From Actinosynnema sp. ALI-1.44 (GTDB lineage: Bacteria > Actinomycetota > Actinomycetes > Mycobacteriales > Pseudonocardiaceae), in the NCBI RefSeq assembly GCF_001984155.1, contig NZ_MTQO01000028.1:40644-104643 (forward strand): a DNA stretch of 64,000 nt, written 5' to 3'. The notes under the pieces are model-generated. The model saw nothing but the letters and a program-made list of their open reading frames with translations, had not been told where the DNA came from and did not search any database. This document shows positions 9,628-18,486 of the stretch, piece by piece (the first letter of the stretch is position 1; each line of letters starts with the position of its first letter). The translations under genes and the position numbers were made by a program.

Positions 9628-9856
9628 AAGGGTCGTGAGTGGTTGGCCGTGTTAGCTTGTCGATGATCTACATAAGTCGGATAAGAACGGCGACGTGTGC
9701 TGGACCATCCCTTTCGGACGTTCCCCCCGTTACCGACCGTGCGGAACGTTTCATCCGGCCGTGCGTCCACGCCATGCTCGCGGTGGGTGTCGCGTCCGTC
9801 GGCCAGTGCCCGACGATGGATGTTGTTGGCCCACATCCGAACAGGGAGTTGTCCTC

Positions 9857-10294
9857 ATGCGTCGATTCATCCTGACGGTCATGCTCGTGCTGGGCGTGGC
9901 GGTCAGCGCACCCGGTTTCGCGGCGGCCAGCCCACCGCCCGCTGTCTCGCCGTCGCACGGCGGTCATGTCCGCGACGATGGGCAGGTTCAGGGCTGGATC
10001 CAGGCACCGATCTTCTTCGACACGGAAGCGGAATGCGCGGCGCATGGCAAGCGGGGCGTCCCGCAGTCGTGGGAGAACTACGACTGCCGCTACCGGAACG
10101 GCGAATGGGAGTTGTGGGTCTACAACTCCAGCGGGGTCACCGACGGCGGGTGGAGGTTCCTCGCCGCGTACCACACATACACACGCTGCCTGCGCGAGGG
10201 ATTCGTTCTCGTGAACACCGGTGCCATGGAGTTCAAGTGCACGCGCGAGCACGGCACGCACCGGTGGCACTTGTGGGGCTTGTACCCGCGCTGA
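9857..10294 (+). CDS. Small secreted four-cysteine protein of unknown function
   Basis: 145 residues from ATG 9857. The frame is open further upstream, but this start gives a clean signal peptide (MRRFILTVMLVLGVAVSAP, cleavage near ASA/AAS at ~27). The mature part, about 115 residues, has four cysteines in the contexts AECAAH, YDCRYR, TRCLRE and FKCTRE, probably two disulfides, and is rich in Trp and Tyr (ENYDCRYRNGEWELWVYN). I recognise no family. The 229 bases upstream hold no gene; an AT-richer stretch around 9655-9690 may carry the promoter. Confidence 0.8.
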   Translation: MRRFILTVMLVLGVAVSAPGFAAASPPPAVSPSHGGHVRDDGQVQGWIQAPIFFDTEAECAAHGKRGVPQSWENYDCRYRNGEWELWVYNSSGVTDGGWRFLAAYHTYTRCLREGFVLVNTGAMEFKCTREHGTHRWHLWGLYPR

Positions 10295-10430
10295 CCGAAA
10301 CCCAAGAAGGATGCCGGGCATGACGCAGGGTCAGATGAAGATCACGAAGGTTACGTGGCGGACCTGAGCTTGTCCTTCAAGGCCCAGCAGGGGTTTCAAG
10401 CACCGCATTTGATCATGAACGGTCCGGCAC

Positions 10431-11063
10431 TCACGAGGTTGACCAGCGCTGGGTGAACAGGTCCATTGTGGGCTCTTCACCGGGTAGGGGCTGGTCGCCG
10501 GGGCGCAGGCCCGCGACCGCGATGGCGACCACTCGCCTCTGTGCGTTGCGGGCCGCGTCCAACATGTCCGCACGGCCCTGTTGCTGCAGGTGTTCGATCA
10601 GCGGGGACTTGCTGAGCTGTTCGACCAGCAGCAGCACGTCGACCGCGGTGACGTCCCGGCGCAGCACACCGGCTCGGTGCGCGCGGTCGATCAGTGCCTC
10701 GAACGCCTTGTCGGATCGGGTGTTCTTCTCGGTCATCTCATCGGTGAACGTCACCATCCCGGCCAGCGGCGCCAGTGACCCGGTCCGGACCGAGGTGCTG
10801 ATGTAGTGCACGAGCCCGTTCCACGGATCCTCGTCGGCGAGGCCCTGTTCGGCGATCTCGGTCCACTCGTCCAGCGCGAGTTCGACCAGGTGCTGGAACA
10901 GCGCGGTTTTCGAGCTGTAGCGCCGGTACAGGCTGCCGATGCCGACGCCTGCCCTGGCCGCGATCGACGCGACGGACGTGTGCGCGCCGTCGACGGCGAT
11001 GACTTCCCGCGCCGCTTCGAGCAGGGCGCGGTCGTTGCGTTCGGCTTCTGCGCGTCTGGCCAT
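10431..11063 (-). CDS. TetR-family repressor
   Basis: 210 residues from ATG 11063. The open frame extends to 11567 but would run through the divergent gene and the operators. The N-terminal HTH (~10-55) contains VASIAARAGVGIGSLYRRYSSKTALF, with the recognition helix VGIGSLYRRY. The C-terminal half resembles the TetR C-terminal ligand/dimer domain of SCO4850-like proteins. It diverges from the SnoaL-like gene at 11148, and the 84-bp gap holds two palindromes with the shared core CGGAG, so it very likely represses both genes. The inducer is unknown. Upstream of its end, 10295-10430 has no recognisable gene. Confidence 0.93.
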   Translation of the reverse strand: MARRAEAERNDRALLEAAREVIAVDGAHTSVASIAARAGVGIGSLYRRYSSKTALFQHLVELALDEWTEIAEQGLADEDPWNGLVHYISTSVRTGSLAPLAGMVTFTDEMTEKNTRSDKAFEALIDRAHRAGVLRRDVTAVDVLLLVEQLSKSPLIEHLQQQGRADMLDAARNAQRRVVAIAVAGLRPGDQPLPGEEPTMDLFTQRWSTS

Positions 11064-11084
11064 GGGTGTGATCGTAGTCGCTTG

Positions 11085-11132
11085 CGGAGCGATACGCTCC
11101 GGTCGTAACCTAACGGAGCGAAACACTCCGTT
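11085..11132. promoter_or_regulatory. Paired operators for the TetR repressor
   Basis: Two inverted repeats share a half-site. Site 1 is CGGAGCG-ATA-CGCTCCG at 11085-11101, a perfect 7-3-7 repeat. Site 2 is AACGGAG (11112-11118) with CTCCGTT (11126-11132), a perfect 7-7-7 repeat. Both lie between the divergent TetR and SnoaL-like starts, the classic position for an autoregulated TetR operator. Confidence 0.75.
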
Positions 11133-11147
11133 TGAAAGGGAACGATC

Positions 11148-11522
11148 ATGGAAGACGTGAAGCAGGTCGTGCGGGACAGCGACAGGCACCAGGACAACCC
11201 GGACGGCTTCGCCGACCTCCTCGCCGATGACGCGAACCTGGTCAACATCGCCGGACGCAGGCTGCGCGGCCGGGAAGTCATCCGCGCCACCTACCGCAAG
11301 GCGATGGCCACGCCGCTCGGCCAGGTCCGGACCAGAATCGAGATCCATGACGCGTGGCTGGTGCTCCCCGACACCGCTGTCGTCGTGGCGACCAAACACG
11401 TCTCGGACGAGCGCGACGGCACGAACGTCCCGCTCCCCGAGCAGGGTGCCGTCACGTTCGTGCTGACCAAGCAGAACGGCACGTGGCTGATCGCCTCGAT
11501 TCAGACGACGCCCATCAAGTAG
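11148..11522 (+). CDS. SnoaL/NTF2-like small protein (DUF4440/SgcJ-like)
   Basis: 124 residues, ATG 11148 preceded by GAAAGGGA. The pattern (N-terminal helix with DNPDGFADLLADDANLVNIAGRRLRGREVIR, then beta strands ending VTFVLTKQNGTWLIASIQ) is the cone-shaped alpha+beta barrel of the SnoaL/NTF2 superfamily, in the SgcJ/EcaC-DUF4440 group. Members are small-molecule-binding proteins or isomerases, and many have no known activity. It is divergent from its probable TetR repressor, so it is probably induced by a small compound. Its last 22 bases overlap the convergent flavin-dependent oxidoreductase gene. Confidence 0.85.
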   Translation: MEDVKQVVRDSDRHQDNPDGFADLLADDANLVNIAGRRLRGREVIRATYRKAMATPLGQVRTRIEIHDAWLVLPDTAVVVATKHVSDERDGTNVPLPEQGAVTFVLTKQNGTWLIASIQTTPIK

Positions 11523-12469
11523 CCGATCCGTTCGATGGTGCGGCGCGTGACCTGAGGGTCGCCGCACCCGTCCACCATCAGGATGTAGTGACCGATGCCG
11601 GACGCTCCTTCACGCAGGCGGTCAAGGCACTGCTCGGCCGTGCCGATCGGGCTGATCCGGATCAGGTGCTCGGTGTACTCGACCGGGTCGTGCGGCTTGC
11701 GCGGCCGATCATCCACCGCCACATAACCTTTCAGTCCCGGCTCCAGCCAGGTCGGCATGGCGGCCCGTAGTTCCGCCTCCGCCTGCTCACGACTGTCTGC
11801 GACGTGCGCGAGCACGGCGCCGATGTGGTTGTCCGCGCGGCCGCCCGCCCGCTCGTAGGCCTCGATCATCGCGGCCTTACCGGCTTCGTCGAGATCCATG
11901 CCCAGCAGCATCGGCAGGTCGCGGTCGGCGGCGATCCCGATCGTGCCCGGTGAGGTGCAAGCGACCGTCACCCGTGGCCGCCGCTCAGGCCTCGGCACCA
12001 TCGGGACCGCGCGGAAGTCGAACCGGCCAGTACCCGCCACGGTCGGTTCGGACAAGCATTCGAGCAACAGGTCGAGGCTTTCGGCGAAGCCGTTCTCCCA
12101 GCGGTCCACGCCGGTGCCGAACACTTCGAGGTCACGCCACGGCCCGCCGCGGCCGACCCCGAGATGCAGCCTGCCACCGGACATCTGGTCCAGCATCGTC
12201 ACCTGCTCGGCCAGCATGACCGGGTGCGTCGTGGACAACACGCTGACGGCCGTACCGACCGTGATCCTTTCCGTACGCCCCAACGCGTGCGCCGTGAAGG
12301 TGATCGCGGACGGGCACACGCCGTACGACATGAAGTGGTGCTCGGCGATCCACACGTCGTCGAACCCGGCCCGCTCGGCCCACACGACCGCGTCGCTCGC
12401 CCGGCCGAGCGCGTCGCGGTCGTCTTGTCCAGGGAACCGGCCAGCGAGGAGGAACACGCCCAGTCTCAT
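11501..12469 (-). CDS. LLM-class (luciferase-like) flavin-dependent oxidoreductase
   Basis: 322 residues from ATG 12469. The frame is open to 12508, but the extra codons lie in the shared operator region. TIM-barrel luciferase-like features: the start MRLGVFLLAG, FDDVWIAEHHF, VLSTTHPVMLAEQVTMLDQMSGGRLHLGVGRG, and a late AEQCLDRLREGASGIGHYILMV. The family uses reduced FMN or F420; with this N-terminus F420 or FMN are both possible. It diverges from the FadR-type regulator (47-bp gap with a palindrome), which probably controls it. Confidence 0.92.
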   Translation of the reverse strand: MRLGVFLLAGRFPGQDDRDALGRASDAVVWAERAGFDDVWIAEHHFMSYGVCPSAITFTAHALGRTERITVGTAVSVLSTTHPVMLAEQVTMLDQMSGGRLHLGVGRGGPWRDLEVFGTGVDRWENGFAESLDLLLECLSEPTVAGTGRFDFRAVPMVPRPERRPRVTVACTSPGTIGIAADRDLPMLLGMDLDEAGKAAMIEAYERAGGRADNHIGAVLAHVADSREQAEAELRAAMPTWLEPGLKGYVAVDDRPRKPHDPVEYTEHLIRISPIGTAEQCLDRLREGASGIGHYILMVDGCGDPQVTRRTIERIGYLMGVV

Positions 12470-12490
12470 GATGAGGCATACTGTCCCCCA

Positions 12491-12505
12491 AGACATCCGA
12501 TGTCT
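12491..12505. promoter_or_regulatory. Perfect palindrome, probable FadR-type operator
   Basis: AGACATC-C-GATGTCT is a perfect 7-1-7 inverted repeat centred in the 47-bp gap between the divergent LLM oxidoreductase and the GntR/FadR regulator. GntR proteins of the FadR subfamily typically bind short palindromes of this size, and one site here could repress both promoters. Confidence 0.65.
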
Positions 12506-12516
12506 CATGAGGGGTA

Positions 12517-13194
12517 ATGGTGGCGGTAACCGACGACGCGATCCTGCGGGTCCGGGAAATGATCATGTCCGGCGAGCTGAAGCCGGGCGACCGGCTGCCG
12601 CGGGAAGCCGACCTCGCCGATCGCCTCGGCCTGTCGAGGAACTCGCTGCGTGAGGCCGTGCGGGCGTTGTCGCTGGTCAGGGTGCTCGACGTGCGCCAGG
12701 GCGACGGCACGTACGTCTCCAGCCTGCGCGCGGGCGAACTGCTCGGCGCGCTGTCGTTCGTGCTGGACCTGCACCGCAGCGAGGAGTCGGTGCTGGAGAT
12801 GCTGGAGGTCCGCCGGATCCTCGAACCGGCCGCCACCGCGAGCGCCGCGCTGTCGGTGAGCCAGGAGGACATCGAGGAACTGCGCAAGCTCTGCGACGCC
12901 ACCGAGCAGGCCGCGTCGGTCGAAGAACTCGTCGAGCACGACCTGCAGTTCCACCGTCGGATCGTGACCGCCGCGGGCAACAACTACCTCGCGCAACTGA
13001 TGGACACCCTCGCCGGGCCGACGGTCCGCGTCCGGATCTGGCGCGGGATCTCACAGGGCGGCGCGGTCGACCGCACGGTCGCCGAGCACCGCGCGATCGT
13101 CGCCGCGCTGGAGGCGCGTCAGCCCGATCTTGCCCGCTCGTGGGCCACCGTGCACGTCGCCGGGGTCGAGCAGTGGCTGCGCGACTTGGGTTAA
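12517..13194 (+). CDS. FadR-subfamily GntR transcriptional regulator
   Basis: 225 residues, ATG 12517 preceded by GAGGGG. GntR winged helix at ~5-70 (LKPGDRLPREADLADRLGLSRNSLREAVRAL, wing RQGDGTYVS). FCD effector domain at ~85-220 with the metal/ligand His and Asp residues (EHDLQFHRRI, then AEHRAIVAAL). Such proteins respond to carboxylates or sugar acids bound to the FCD metal. It is divergent from the LLM oxidoreductase, whose product it probably represses via the palindrome at 12491-12505. Confidence 0.93.
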   Translation: MVAVTDDAILRVREMIMSGELKPGDRLPREADLADRLGLSRNSLREAVRALSLVRVLDVRQGDGTYVSSLRAGELLGALSFVLDLHRSEESVLEMLEVRRILEPAATASAALSVSQEDIEELRKLCDATEQAASVEELVEHDLQFHRRIVTAAGNNYLAQLMDTLAGPTVRVRIWRGISQGGAVDRTVAEHRAIVAALEARQPDLARSWATVHVAGVEQWLRDLG

Positions 13195-13290
13195 TGGTCT
13201 GTCCGGTGGACTGAACCGTTCCAGGCTGGTTTCCCGGGGAATCGCGAGTTACTTTCGGGTAACCCTGCTCCCGACCGGAAAGAGCTGGCG

Positions 13291-14229
13291 ATGAGGAAAT
13301 TAGTCGTCTTAGCCATCACCGGATTCACAGTGGCCGCGCTCAGCACCCCCGCCGCACAGGCGAAGAGCGTGGCCACTACGCATTTCGCGGCAACGACAAC
13401 CGAAGCAGCGAGGACCGTGACGGCGTTCTGGACGCCCGAGCGGATGCGTTCGGCCAAGCCGCTCGACCTGCTCGACGTCGCGCCCGGCGCGATCAAGGAC
13501 GTGGCCCGCGGACTGCCGACCGTGGTCCCCGGCGCGGCGATCCAGTCCTTCCCGAACGGCGGCGCCGCGTGGACCAGCGGCGGCGCGGTCGTCAAGACAG
13601 CCGGCCGCGTGTTCTTCACTTACCAGAACAGGACCGCGTCGTGTAGCGGCGACGCCGTCACCAGCGCCAACAAGAGCACGGTGATGACCGCGGGCCACTG
13701 CGTGAAGCTCGGCGGCGCGTTCCACACCAACTGGGCGTTCGTCCCCGGTTACGACAACGGCAGCACGCCCTACGGCACGTGGACCGCGAAGAGCACACAC
13801 GCCACTCCACAGTGGGTGGCCAGTGAGGACATCAACTACGACATCGGCGCGGCCGTGGTGAACCAGCTCAACGGCCAGAACCTGACGGACGTCGTCGGCG
13901 CCCAGGGCATCGCGTTCAACCAGGCCCGCGGGCAGAACATGTACGCGTTCGGCTACCCGGCCGCGGCGCCGTACGACGGGACGAAGCTGATCTACTGCAG
14001 CGGCAAGGTGTTCAACGACTTCCTGCTGTCACAGGGCATCGGCATGACATGCGACCAGACCGGCGGCGCCAGCGGCGGCCCCTGGTTCCTGTCGTTCGAC
14101 GAAGGCGCCGGTACCGGCATCCAGAACTCGGTGAACAGCTTCAAGTACAACTTCTTCCCGAACTGGATGTTCGGCCCGTACTTCGGCGCCGACGCGCAGA
14201 ACCTGTACAACACGGCCCAGGCCGGTTAA
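13291..14229 (+). CDS. Secreted trypsin/V8-like serine protease
   Basis: 312 residues. Signal peptide 1-24 (MRKLVVLAITGFTVAALSTP, AQA cleavage), then a propeptide-like segment to about 100, then a chymotrypsin-fold domain. Catalytic triad: His in MTAGHCV, Asp in NYDIGAAV, Ser in GGASGGPW. Cys residues flank the His loop (ASCSGD with GHC) and the Ser loop (IYCSGK with MTCDQT), giving two probable disulfides. The fold is close to glutamyl endopeptidase/V8-like proteases of actinomycetes. It is exported, probably to digest external protein. Convergent with the ThuA gene, with a 14-bp stem terminator between. Confidence 0.93.
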   Translation: MRKLVVLAITGFTVAALSTPAAQAKSVATTHFAATTTEAARTVTAFWTPERMRSAKPLDLLDVAPGAIKDVARGLPTVVPGAAIQSFPNGGAAWTSGGAVVKTAGRVFFTYQNRTASCSGDAVTSANKSTVMTAGHCVKLGGAFHTNWAFVPGYDNGSTPYGTWTAKSTHATPQWVASEDINYDIGAAVVNQLNGQNLTDVVGAQGIAFNQARGQNMYAFGYPAAAPYDGTKLIYCSGKVFNDFLLSQGIGMTCDQTGGASGGPWFLSFDEGAGTGIQNSVNSFKYNFFPNWMFGPYFGADAQNLYNTAQAG

Positions 14230-14261
14230 GTCCCAGCCCGGGCCAGTCGCGAAAGAGAGCC

Positions 14262-14296
14262 CTGCCAGCCCTCGTCCCTGCCACGAGGGCTGGCAG
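14262..14296. terminator. Strong stem-loop terminator between convergent genes
   Basis: Arms CTGCCAGCCCTCGT (14262-14275) and ACGAGGGCTGGCAG (14283-14296) form a perfect 14-bp stem with a 7-nt loop. It lies 33 bases after the protease stop and before the ThuA stop, so it can terminate both transcripts. Confidence 0.75.
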
Positions 14297-14367
14297 AGGC
14301 CACCAACCTACCGCGTGCCTCCGCCAGCCCGCATGGGGCCCACCTCAACAGTGACGGGCGCCATAAC

Positions 14368-15540
14368 TCACGTGCCGTACACCTCGAACTCCCACAGCGA
14401 ATAACCCCATGCCGTGGCTCTCGCGGTGCCGTGGACACGCACGTACCTGGCGTTCGTCGCGGTGAAGGCGATGTCGTCGGTGCCGCCGTCACTCGCTGAC
14501 TGGGTGTTCACGGTGGACCAGGTGGCGTTGTCGGCCGAGGTCTCGATCCGGTACGCCCGGCCGTACGCGGCCTCCCACTGCAACCGGACCCGCGACACCG
14601 AGCGGGTCTGGCCGAGGTCGACCGAGATCCACTGCGGGTCGGCGAACTGCGACGACCACCGGGTGCCTGCGTTGCCGTCGACCGCGTTGACCGCGCTGTA
14701 GGTCGCGTTCTCGACCGAGGACGCGGTTGCCGGACGGCCACGGGACACCAGTGTCGGCCCCGGTTGCGTGTCCGGTGCGCAGTCGCCGGGGACCATGCCC
14801 GCCACCCACCGGATCCCGCCGAGCAGCATGGTCCGGAAGTTCGCCTCGCCGTAGGAAGCCTGTGTGTGGCCAAGACCCGAGTACCACGAGCGGCCGCCGC
14901 GGTAGTTCTGACACCACACGATCGGGTGATCCGCGCCCATGTTGCCGCCGCTGTAGGTCGATTCGTCGAGCCGAGCCAGGACCTTCGCCGCACCGCGCGG
15001 GTTGGTGCGGTAGTTGTACAGCTCGTCCGTACGGACCCACGCCGCGGGCAGGTGCGCGGTCGACGGGTGCACATGGTCGTCCACGCGCACAGTCACCTGC
15101 TGGATCGCCGGGTGCGAGTGGAAGTACGCACCGACGAGTCCACCGTAGAACGGCCAGTCGTACTCCGTGTCCGCCGCGGCGTGCACGCCGACGTACCCGC
15201 CACCACCGGCGATGTACTGCTCGAAGGCGGTCTGCTGGGCCGCGTTCAACACGTCACCGGTCGTGTTCAGGAAGACGACCACTTTGTACTGCGCCAGGTT
15301 CGCTGTGCTGAACCGGGTCGAGTCCTCTGTGGCGTCGACGGTGAAGGTGTTGGCACTGCCCAGATCGCGCAGTGCCTGAATACCGGCGGGGATGGCGTCG
15401 TGCCGGAAGCCCGCGGTCTTGGAGAAGACCATGATCCGGTACGGCGGGTCGACCGCCTGGCTGGTACCCGTCACGAGTGAGACCATCAGTGTCAGCGCCA
15501 GAACTATGGCAAGACTGACCTTGCGCACTGTGCTACGCAC
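14368..15540 (-). CDS. Secreted ThuA-domain protein with C-terminal F5/8 type C (discoidin) domain
   Basis: 390 residues from GTG 15540, preceded by GGAGG. Signal peptide 1-29. A ThuA/trehalose-utilisation domain (class I glutamine-amidotransferase-like fold) spans ~35-250, with VFSKTAGFRHDAIPAG, GGGGYVGVHAAADTEYDWPFYGGLVGAYFHSHP split over two motifs, and GRSWYSGLGHT. A discoidin domain follows at ~268-390 (RWSSQFADPQWISVDLGQ). The start overlaps the stop of the upstream sugar-dehydrogenase-like gene by 8 bp, so the two are translationally coupled. ThuA domains are linked to disaccharide metabolism, but the secreted form has no assigned reaction. The discoidin domain probably binds a polysaccharide. 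Confidence 0.9.
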   Translation of the reverse strand: MRSTVRKVSLAIVLALTLMVSLVTGTSQAVDPPYRIMVFSKTAGFRHDAIPAGIQALRDLGSANTFTVDATEDSTRFSTANLAQYKVVVFLNTTGDVLNAAQQTAFEQYIAGGGGYVGVHAAADTEYDWPFYGGLVGAYFHSHPAIQQVTVRVDDHVHPSTAHLPAAWVRTDELYNYRTNPRGAAKVLARLDESTYSGGNMGADHPIVWCQNYRGGRSWYSGLGHTQASYGEANFRTMLLGGIRWVAGMVPGDCAPDTQPGPTLVSRGRPATASSVENATYSAVNAVDGNAGTRWSSQFADPQWISVDLGQTRSVSRVRLQWEAAYGRAYRIETSADNATWSTVNTQSASDGGTDDIAFTATNARYVRVHGTARATAWGYSLWEFEVYGT

Positions 15541-18397
15541 CGTAGACCTCCATCTCCCACAACGAGTAGCCCCATGCCGTGGCGCGGGTGGTTCCGTGGA
15601 CCCGGACGTGTCTTGCGTTCGTGGCGGTGAAGCTGACGTCGTCGACCCCGCCGTCGCCGGTTGTCGTGGAGTACACGCTGTTCCACGTGTTGCCGTCGGC
15701 CGACGTCTCGATCCGGTACGCCCGGCCGTACGCGGCCTCCCAGTTCAACCGGACCCGGGACACCGACCGGGACTGGCCGAGGTCGACCGAGATCCACTGT
15801 GGATCGGCGAACTGCGAAGACCACCGCGTGGCCGCGCTGCCGTCGGTCACGTTGCCCGGCCCGTACGTGGCGTTCTCCGACGAGGACGCCGTGGCGGGTT
15901 TACCCGCCGAGAGCAGACCCGGCTGCGGCTGACCGGGTCCGCCGAGCGTGAACTGGTCCACATCGAACAGTGCGCCCGTGCCGCCGGTGAACACCAGGAA
16001 CAGTTTGGTCGTCCCGGCCGGAGCGCCGGTCAGGTTCGCCGTCACGGTGACGAAGTTCTCCCAGCCGCCGGTGTTCGCCACGGTCGCCGTGCCGAGCAGC
16101 GGGCCGGTCTGCGCTCCCGCCCGCACCTGCAACTGGCCACCGCCTCCGCCGGAGGAAACCCGGGCGGTGAAGTTCGGGATCCCTTGCAGCACATACGGGT
16201 CGAACGACACCCAGTCACCGTTCTCGATGTTGCCGATGGTCTTGCCGCCGTACGCGGCAGGCTTGTCGATCAGGCCGACACCCTGCATCGCCTTGAAGTG
16301 CTCGGCCTGCCGGGTGCCCGGCTGGGTCACCGACTGCGCGTGGGTGGTGATCGGCGGCTGGCCACCCGCGCCGTTGTCGGTGTACTCCGCGTCCCAGACA
16401 CCGAAGAGGTTCGCGGACGTGTCGTGCTCGCCGTCCAGCGGTGTCGCGATGCTGCCGGTGCAGCCGTTCTTCGACGTGATCGCGTGCCCGTGGCTGTCGT
16501 GGCCGAGGACGTAGGTCATCTTCACGCGGGCGCAGTCGATCGTGCCGTCCTCGGGATCGGTGACGGTCACCCGGTATGGAACGGTGTCGCCGAAGTTGAA
16601 CACCTGGCCGTTGGCGGGCAACTCGACCGTGACCGTGGGCGCGGTGTTGCCGACGTTGATGATCACGCTGGCGTTGGCCGTCAGGCTCTGGTTGTCCGTG
16701 ACAGTGACTTGTGCGGTGTAGGTCCCGTTGGCGGTGTACGTGTGCGACGGGTTGGCCGCGGTGGAGGTGGCGCCGTCACCGAACGTCCAGCGGTAGGTCA
16801 ACGGGCCACCGTCAGGATCAGACGACCCCGCGGCGGAGAAGTTCACCGCGAGCGGCGCCGCACCGGATGTCCTGTCGGCACTGGCGGCCGCGACTGGCGG
16901 CCGGTTGCCCGACGGGCGGTACTCGATGCGGTACACCGCCGAGTTCGCGTCACCGGCGAACCAGCCGGTCCCGTAGTCCAAAATGTACAGTGCGCCGTCC
17001 GGGCCGAACTGGGCGTCCATGATCTGCGTGCCCGACCACGGGAACGGCTGGATCGTGCCGCGGGCGCCGCCGGAGAGGACCTCGACGTCCTTGATCCAGC
17101 GGCGGCCGAACTCGGTGGCGAACACGTGGCCGTCGAGCGCTTGCGGGAACTTCACCGACGACTGCAGGTTCGGGTCGAAGCGGTAGACCGGCGCACCCAT
17201 CGGCGACTCGGAGCCGCCGCCGAACTCGGGCGGTGAACCGCTGTCACCGGCGTACTTGATCCACGCGGGCTGCGCGGGCGGCAGGTTCTTGATGCCGGTG
17301 TTGTTGCGCGAGTTGTTCACCGCGCCACCAGCACAGTTGTACTTCGCACCCACCGCGCTCGTGTCGTAGTTGTACTGGGCGTACGACTCGGTGGCGGTGT
17401 TGCTGCCGGTGCAGTACGGCCAGCCGAAGAAGCCGGGACCGGTGATCCGGTTGAACTCGACCTGCCCGCTGGGGCCGCGGCTGGTGGTCGTCCCGGCGTC
17501 CGGGCCGTAGTCACCGAGGTAGACCGCGCCGGTGGCCTTGTCCACGTTCATCCGGAACGGGTTGCGGAACCCCATCGCGTAGATCTCCGGGCGGGTGTTC
17601 GCCGTGCCGGGCGCGAACATGTTGCCCGCGGGGATGCCGTAGCTGCCGTCGGCGTTGACCTTGATGCGCAACAGCTTTCCCCGCAGGTCGTTGGAGTTCG
17701 CGGCGCTGCGCTGCGCGTCGACCGCCGGGTTGCGAGTCGGCCGGTCGTCCAGCGGCGCGTAACCGTCGACGAACGGGTTCGAGTCGTCGCCCGTGGTCAG
17801 GTAGAGGTTCCCGGCCGCGTCGAAGTCGATGTCCCCGCCGACGTGGCAGCACAGACCCCGACTGGTCGGGACCTCGATGACGGTGCGCGCACTGCCCGCG
17901 TTGAGGGTCAGGTCCGCGTTGAGGGTGTAGCGCGCGAGCCGGTTGACGCCGTTGAACCGGGCGAAGTCCGCGGCTGTCCCGCCCAGCGGCGCGTCACCGG
18001 CGGGCGTGGTCAGCGGCGGGGCGTAGAAGAGGTAGACGAACCGGTTGGTGGCGAAACCGGGATCGGCGGCGATCCCCTGCAGGCCTTCCTCGTCGTGGCT
18101 GTACACCGGAATCGTGCCGATGACCTTGGTGTTGCCCGCCGCGTCGGTGGCGCGAACCGTGCCGTTGCGCGCGGTGTGCAGGACGGTTCGGTCGGGCAGC
18201 ACCGTCATCGACATCGGCTCGCCCATCTCCGGCTCGCCCTTGGCCAGCGTGATCTGCTGGAAGTCGGCGGGGTTGACCGGCGGTGCCGCCTGGCTGACGG
18301 CGGCCGCGGGCCCGGCCGTGACAGCGGCCGCGATGAGCAAACCGGCCGCCAGCAGGCGTTGGGGGCGCGCGGAACTGACAGAGTAACCGGAAGTCAC
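15533..18397 (-). CDS. Secreted glucose/sorbosone dehydrogenase-like protein with PKD, CBM6-like and discoidin domains
   Basis: 954 residues from GTG 18397, chosen because GGAAGGAG is directly upstream; the frame is open to 18484. Domains in order: signal peptide (1-35); a GSDH/PQQ-dependent aldose-dehydrogenase-type beta-propeller (~40-520, with EEGLQGIAADPGF, GGDIDFDAAGNLYLTTGD, YAMGFRNPFR and GPDGALYILDYG); a PKD domain (~525-610, SSDPDGGPLTYRWTFGDG); a linker domain; a CBM6-like module (~720-835, IENGDWVSFD and GWENFVTVTANLTG); and a discoidin domain (~840-954). It probably binds and oxidises or cleaves external glycans. A LacI-type operator lies about 90 bp upstream, and ThuA is the coupled downstream gene. 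Cofactor use is inferred from the family. Confidence 0.9.
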   Translation of the reverse strand: MTSGYSVSSARPQRLLAAGLLIAAAVTAGPAAAVSQAAPPVNPADFQQITLAKGEPEMGEPMSMTVLPDRTVLHTARNGTVRATDAAGNTKVIGTIPVYSHDEEGLQGIAADPGFATNRFVYLFYAPPLTTPAGDAPLGGTAADFARFNGVNRLARYTLNADLTLNAGSARTVIEVPTSRGLCCHVGGDIDFDAAGNLYLTTGDDSNPFVDGYAPLDDRPTRNPAVDAQRSAANSNDLRGKLLRIKVNADGSYGIPAGNMFAPGTANTRPEIYAMGFRNPFRMNVDKATGAVYLGDYGPDAGTTTSRGPSGQVEFNRITGPGFFGWPYCTGSNTATESYAQYNYDTSAVGAKYNCAGGAVNNSRNNTGIKNLPPAQPAWIKYAGDSGSPPEFGGGSESPMGAPVYRFDPNLQSSVKFPQALDGHVFATEFGRRWIKDVEVLSGGARGTIQPFPWSGTQIMDAQFGPDGALYILDYGTGWFAGDANSAVYRIEYRPSGNRPPVAAASADRTSGAAPLAVNFSAAGSSDPDGGPLTYRWTFGDGATSTAANPSHTYTANGTYTAQVTVTDNQSLTANASVIINVGNTAPTVTVELPANGQVFNFGDTVPYRVTVTDPEDGTIDCARVKMTYVLGHDSHGHAITSKNGCTGSIATPLDGEHDTSANLFGVWDAEYTDNGAGGQPPITTHAQSVTQPGTRQAEHFKAMQGVGLIDKPAAYGGKTIGNIENGDWVSFDPYVLQGIPNFTARVSSGGGGGQLQVRAGAQTGPLLGTATVANTGGWENFVTVTANLTGAPAGTTKLFLVFTGGTGALFDVDQFTLGGPGQPQPGLLSAGKPATASSSENATYGPGNVTDGSAATRWSSQFADPQWISVDLGQSRSVSRVRLNWEAAYGRAYRIETSADGNTWNSVYSTTTGDGGVDDVSFTATNARHVRVHGTTRATAWGYSLWEMEVYGA

Positions 18398-18486
18398 GGT
18401 TCTCCTTCCGAGATCGGCCCGTGCGAGCAGGGTGCACGGGCGGATCCGGCCATCGCTGGCGGCGGGGCGTGGTCCGGTATCCATGC

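Noticed and set aside
10295..10430. Possible phage attachment or integrase remnant (GGGTTTCAAGCACCGCATTTG)
   Set aside because: The short stretch only vaguely resembles an integrase tail; no reading frame or repeat supports it.
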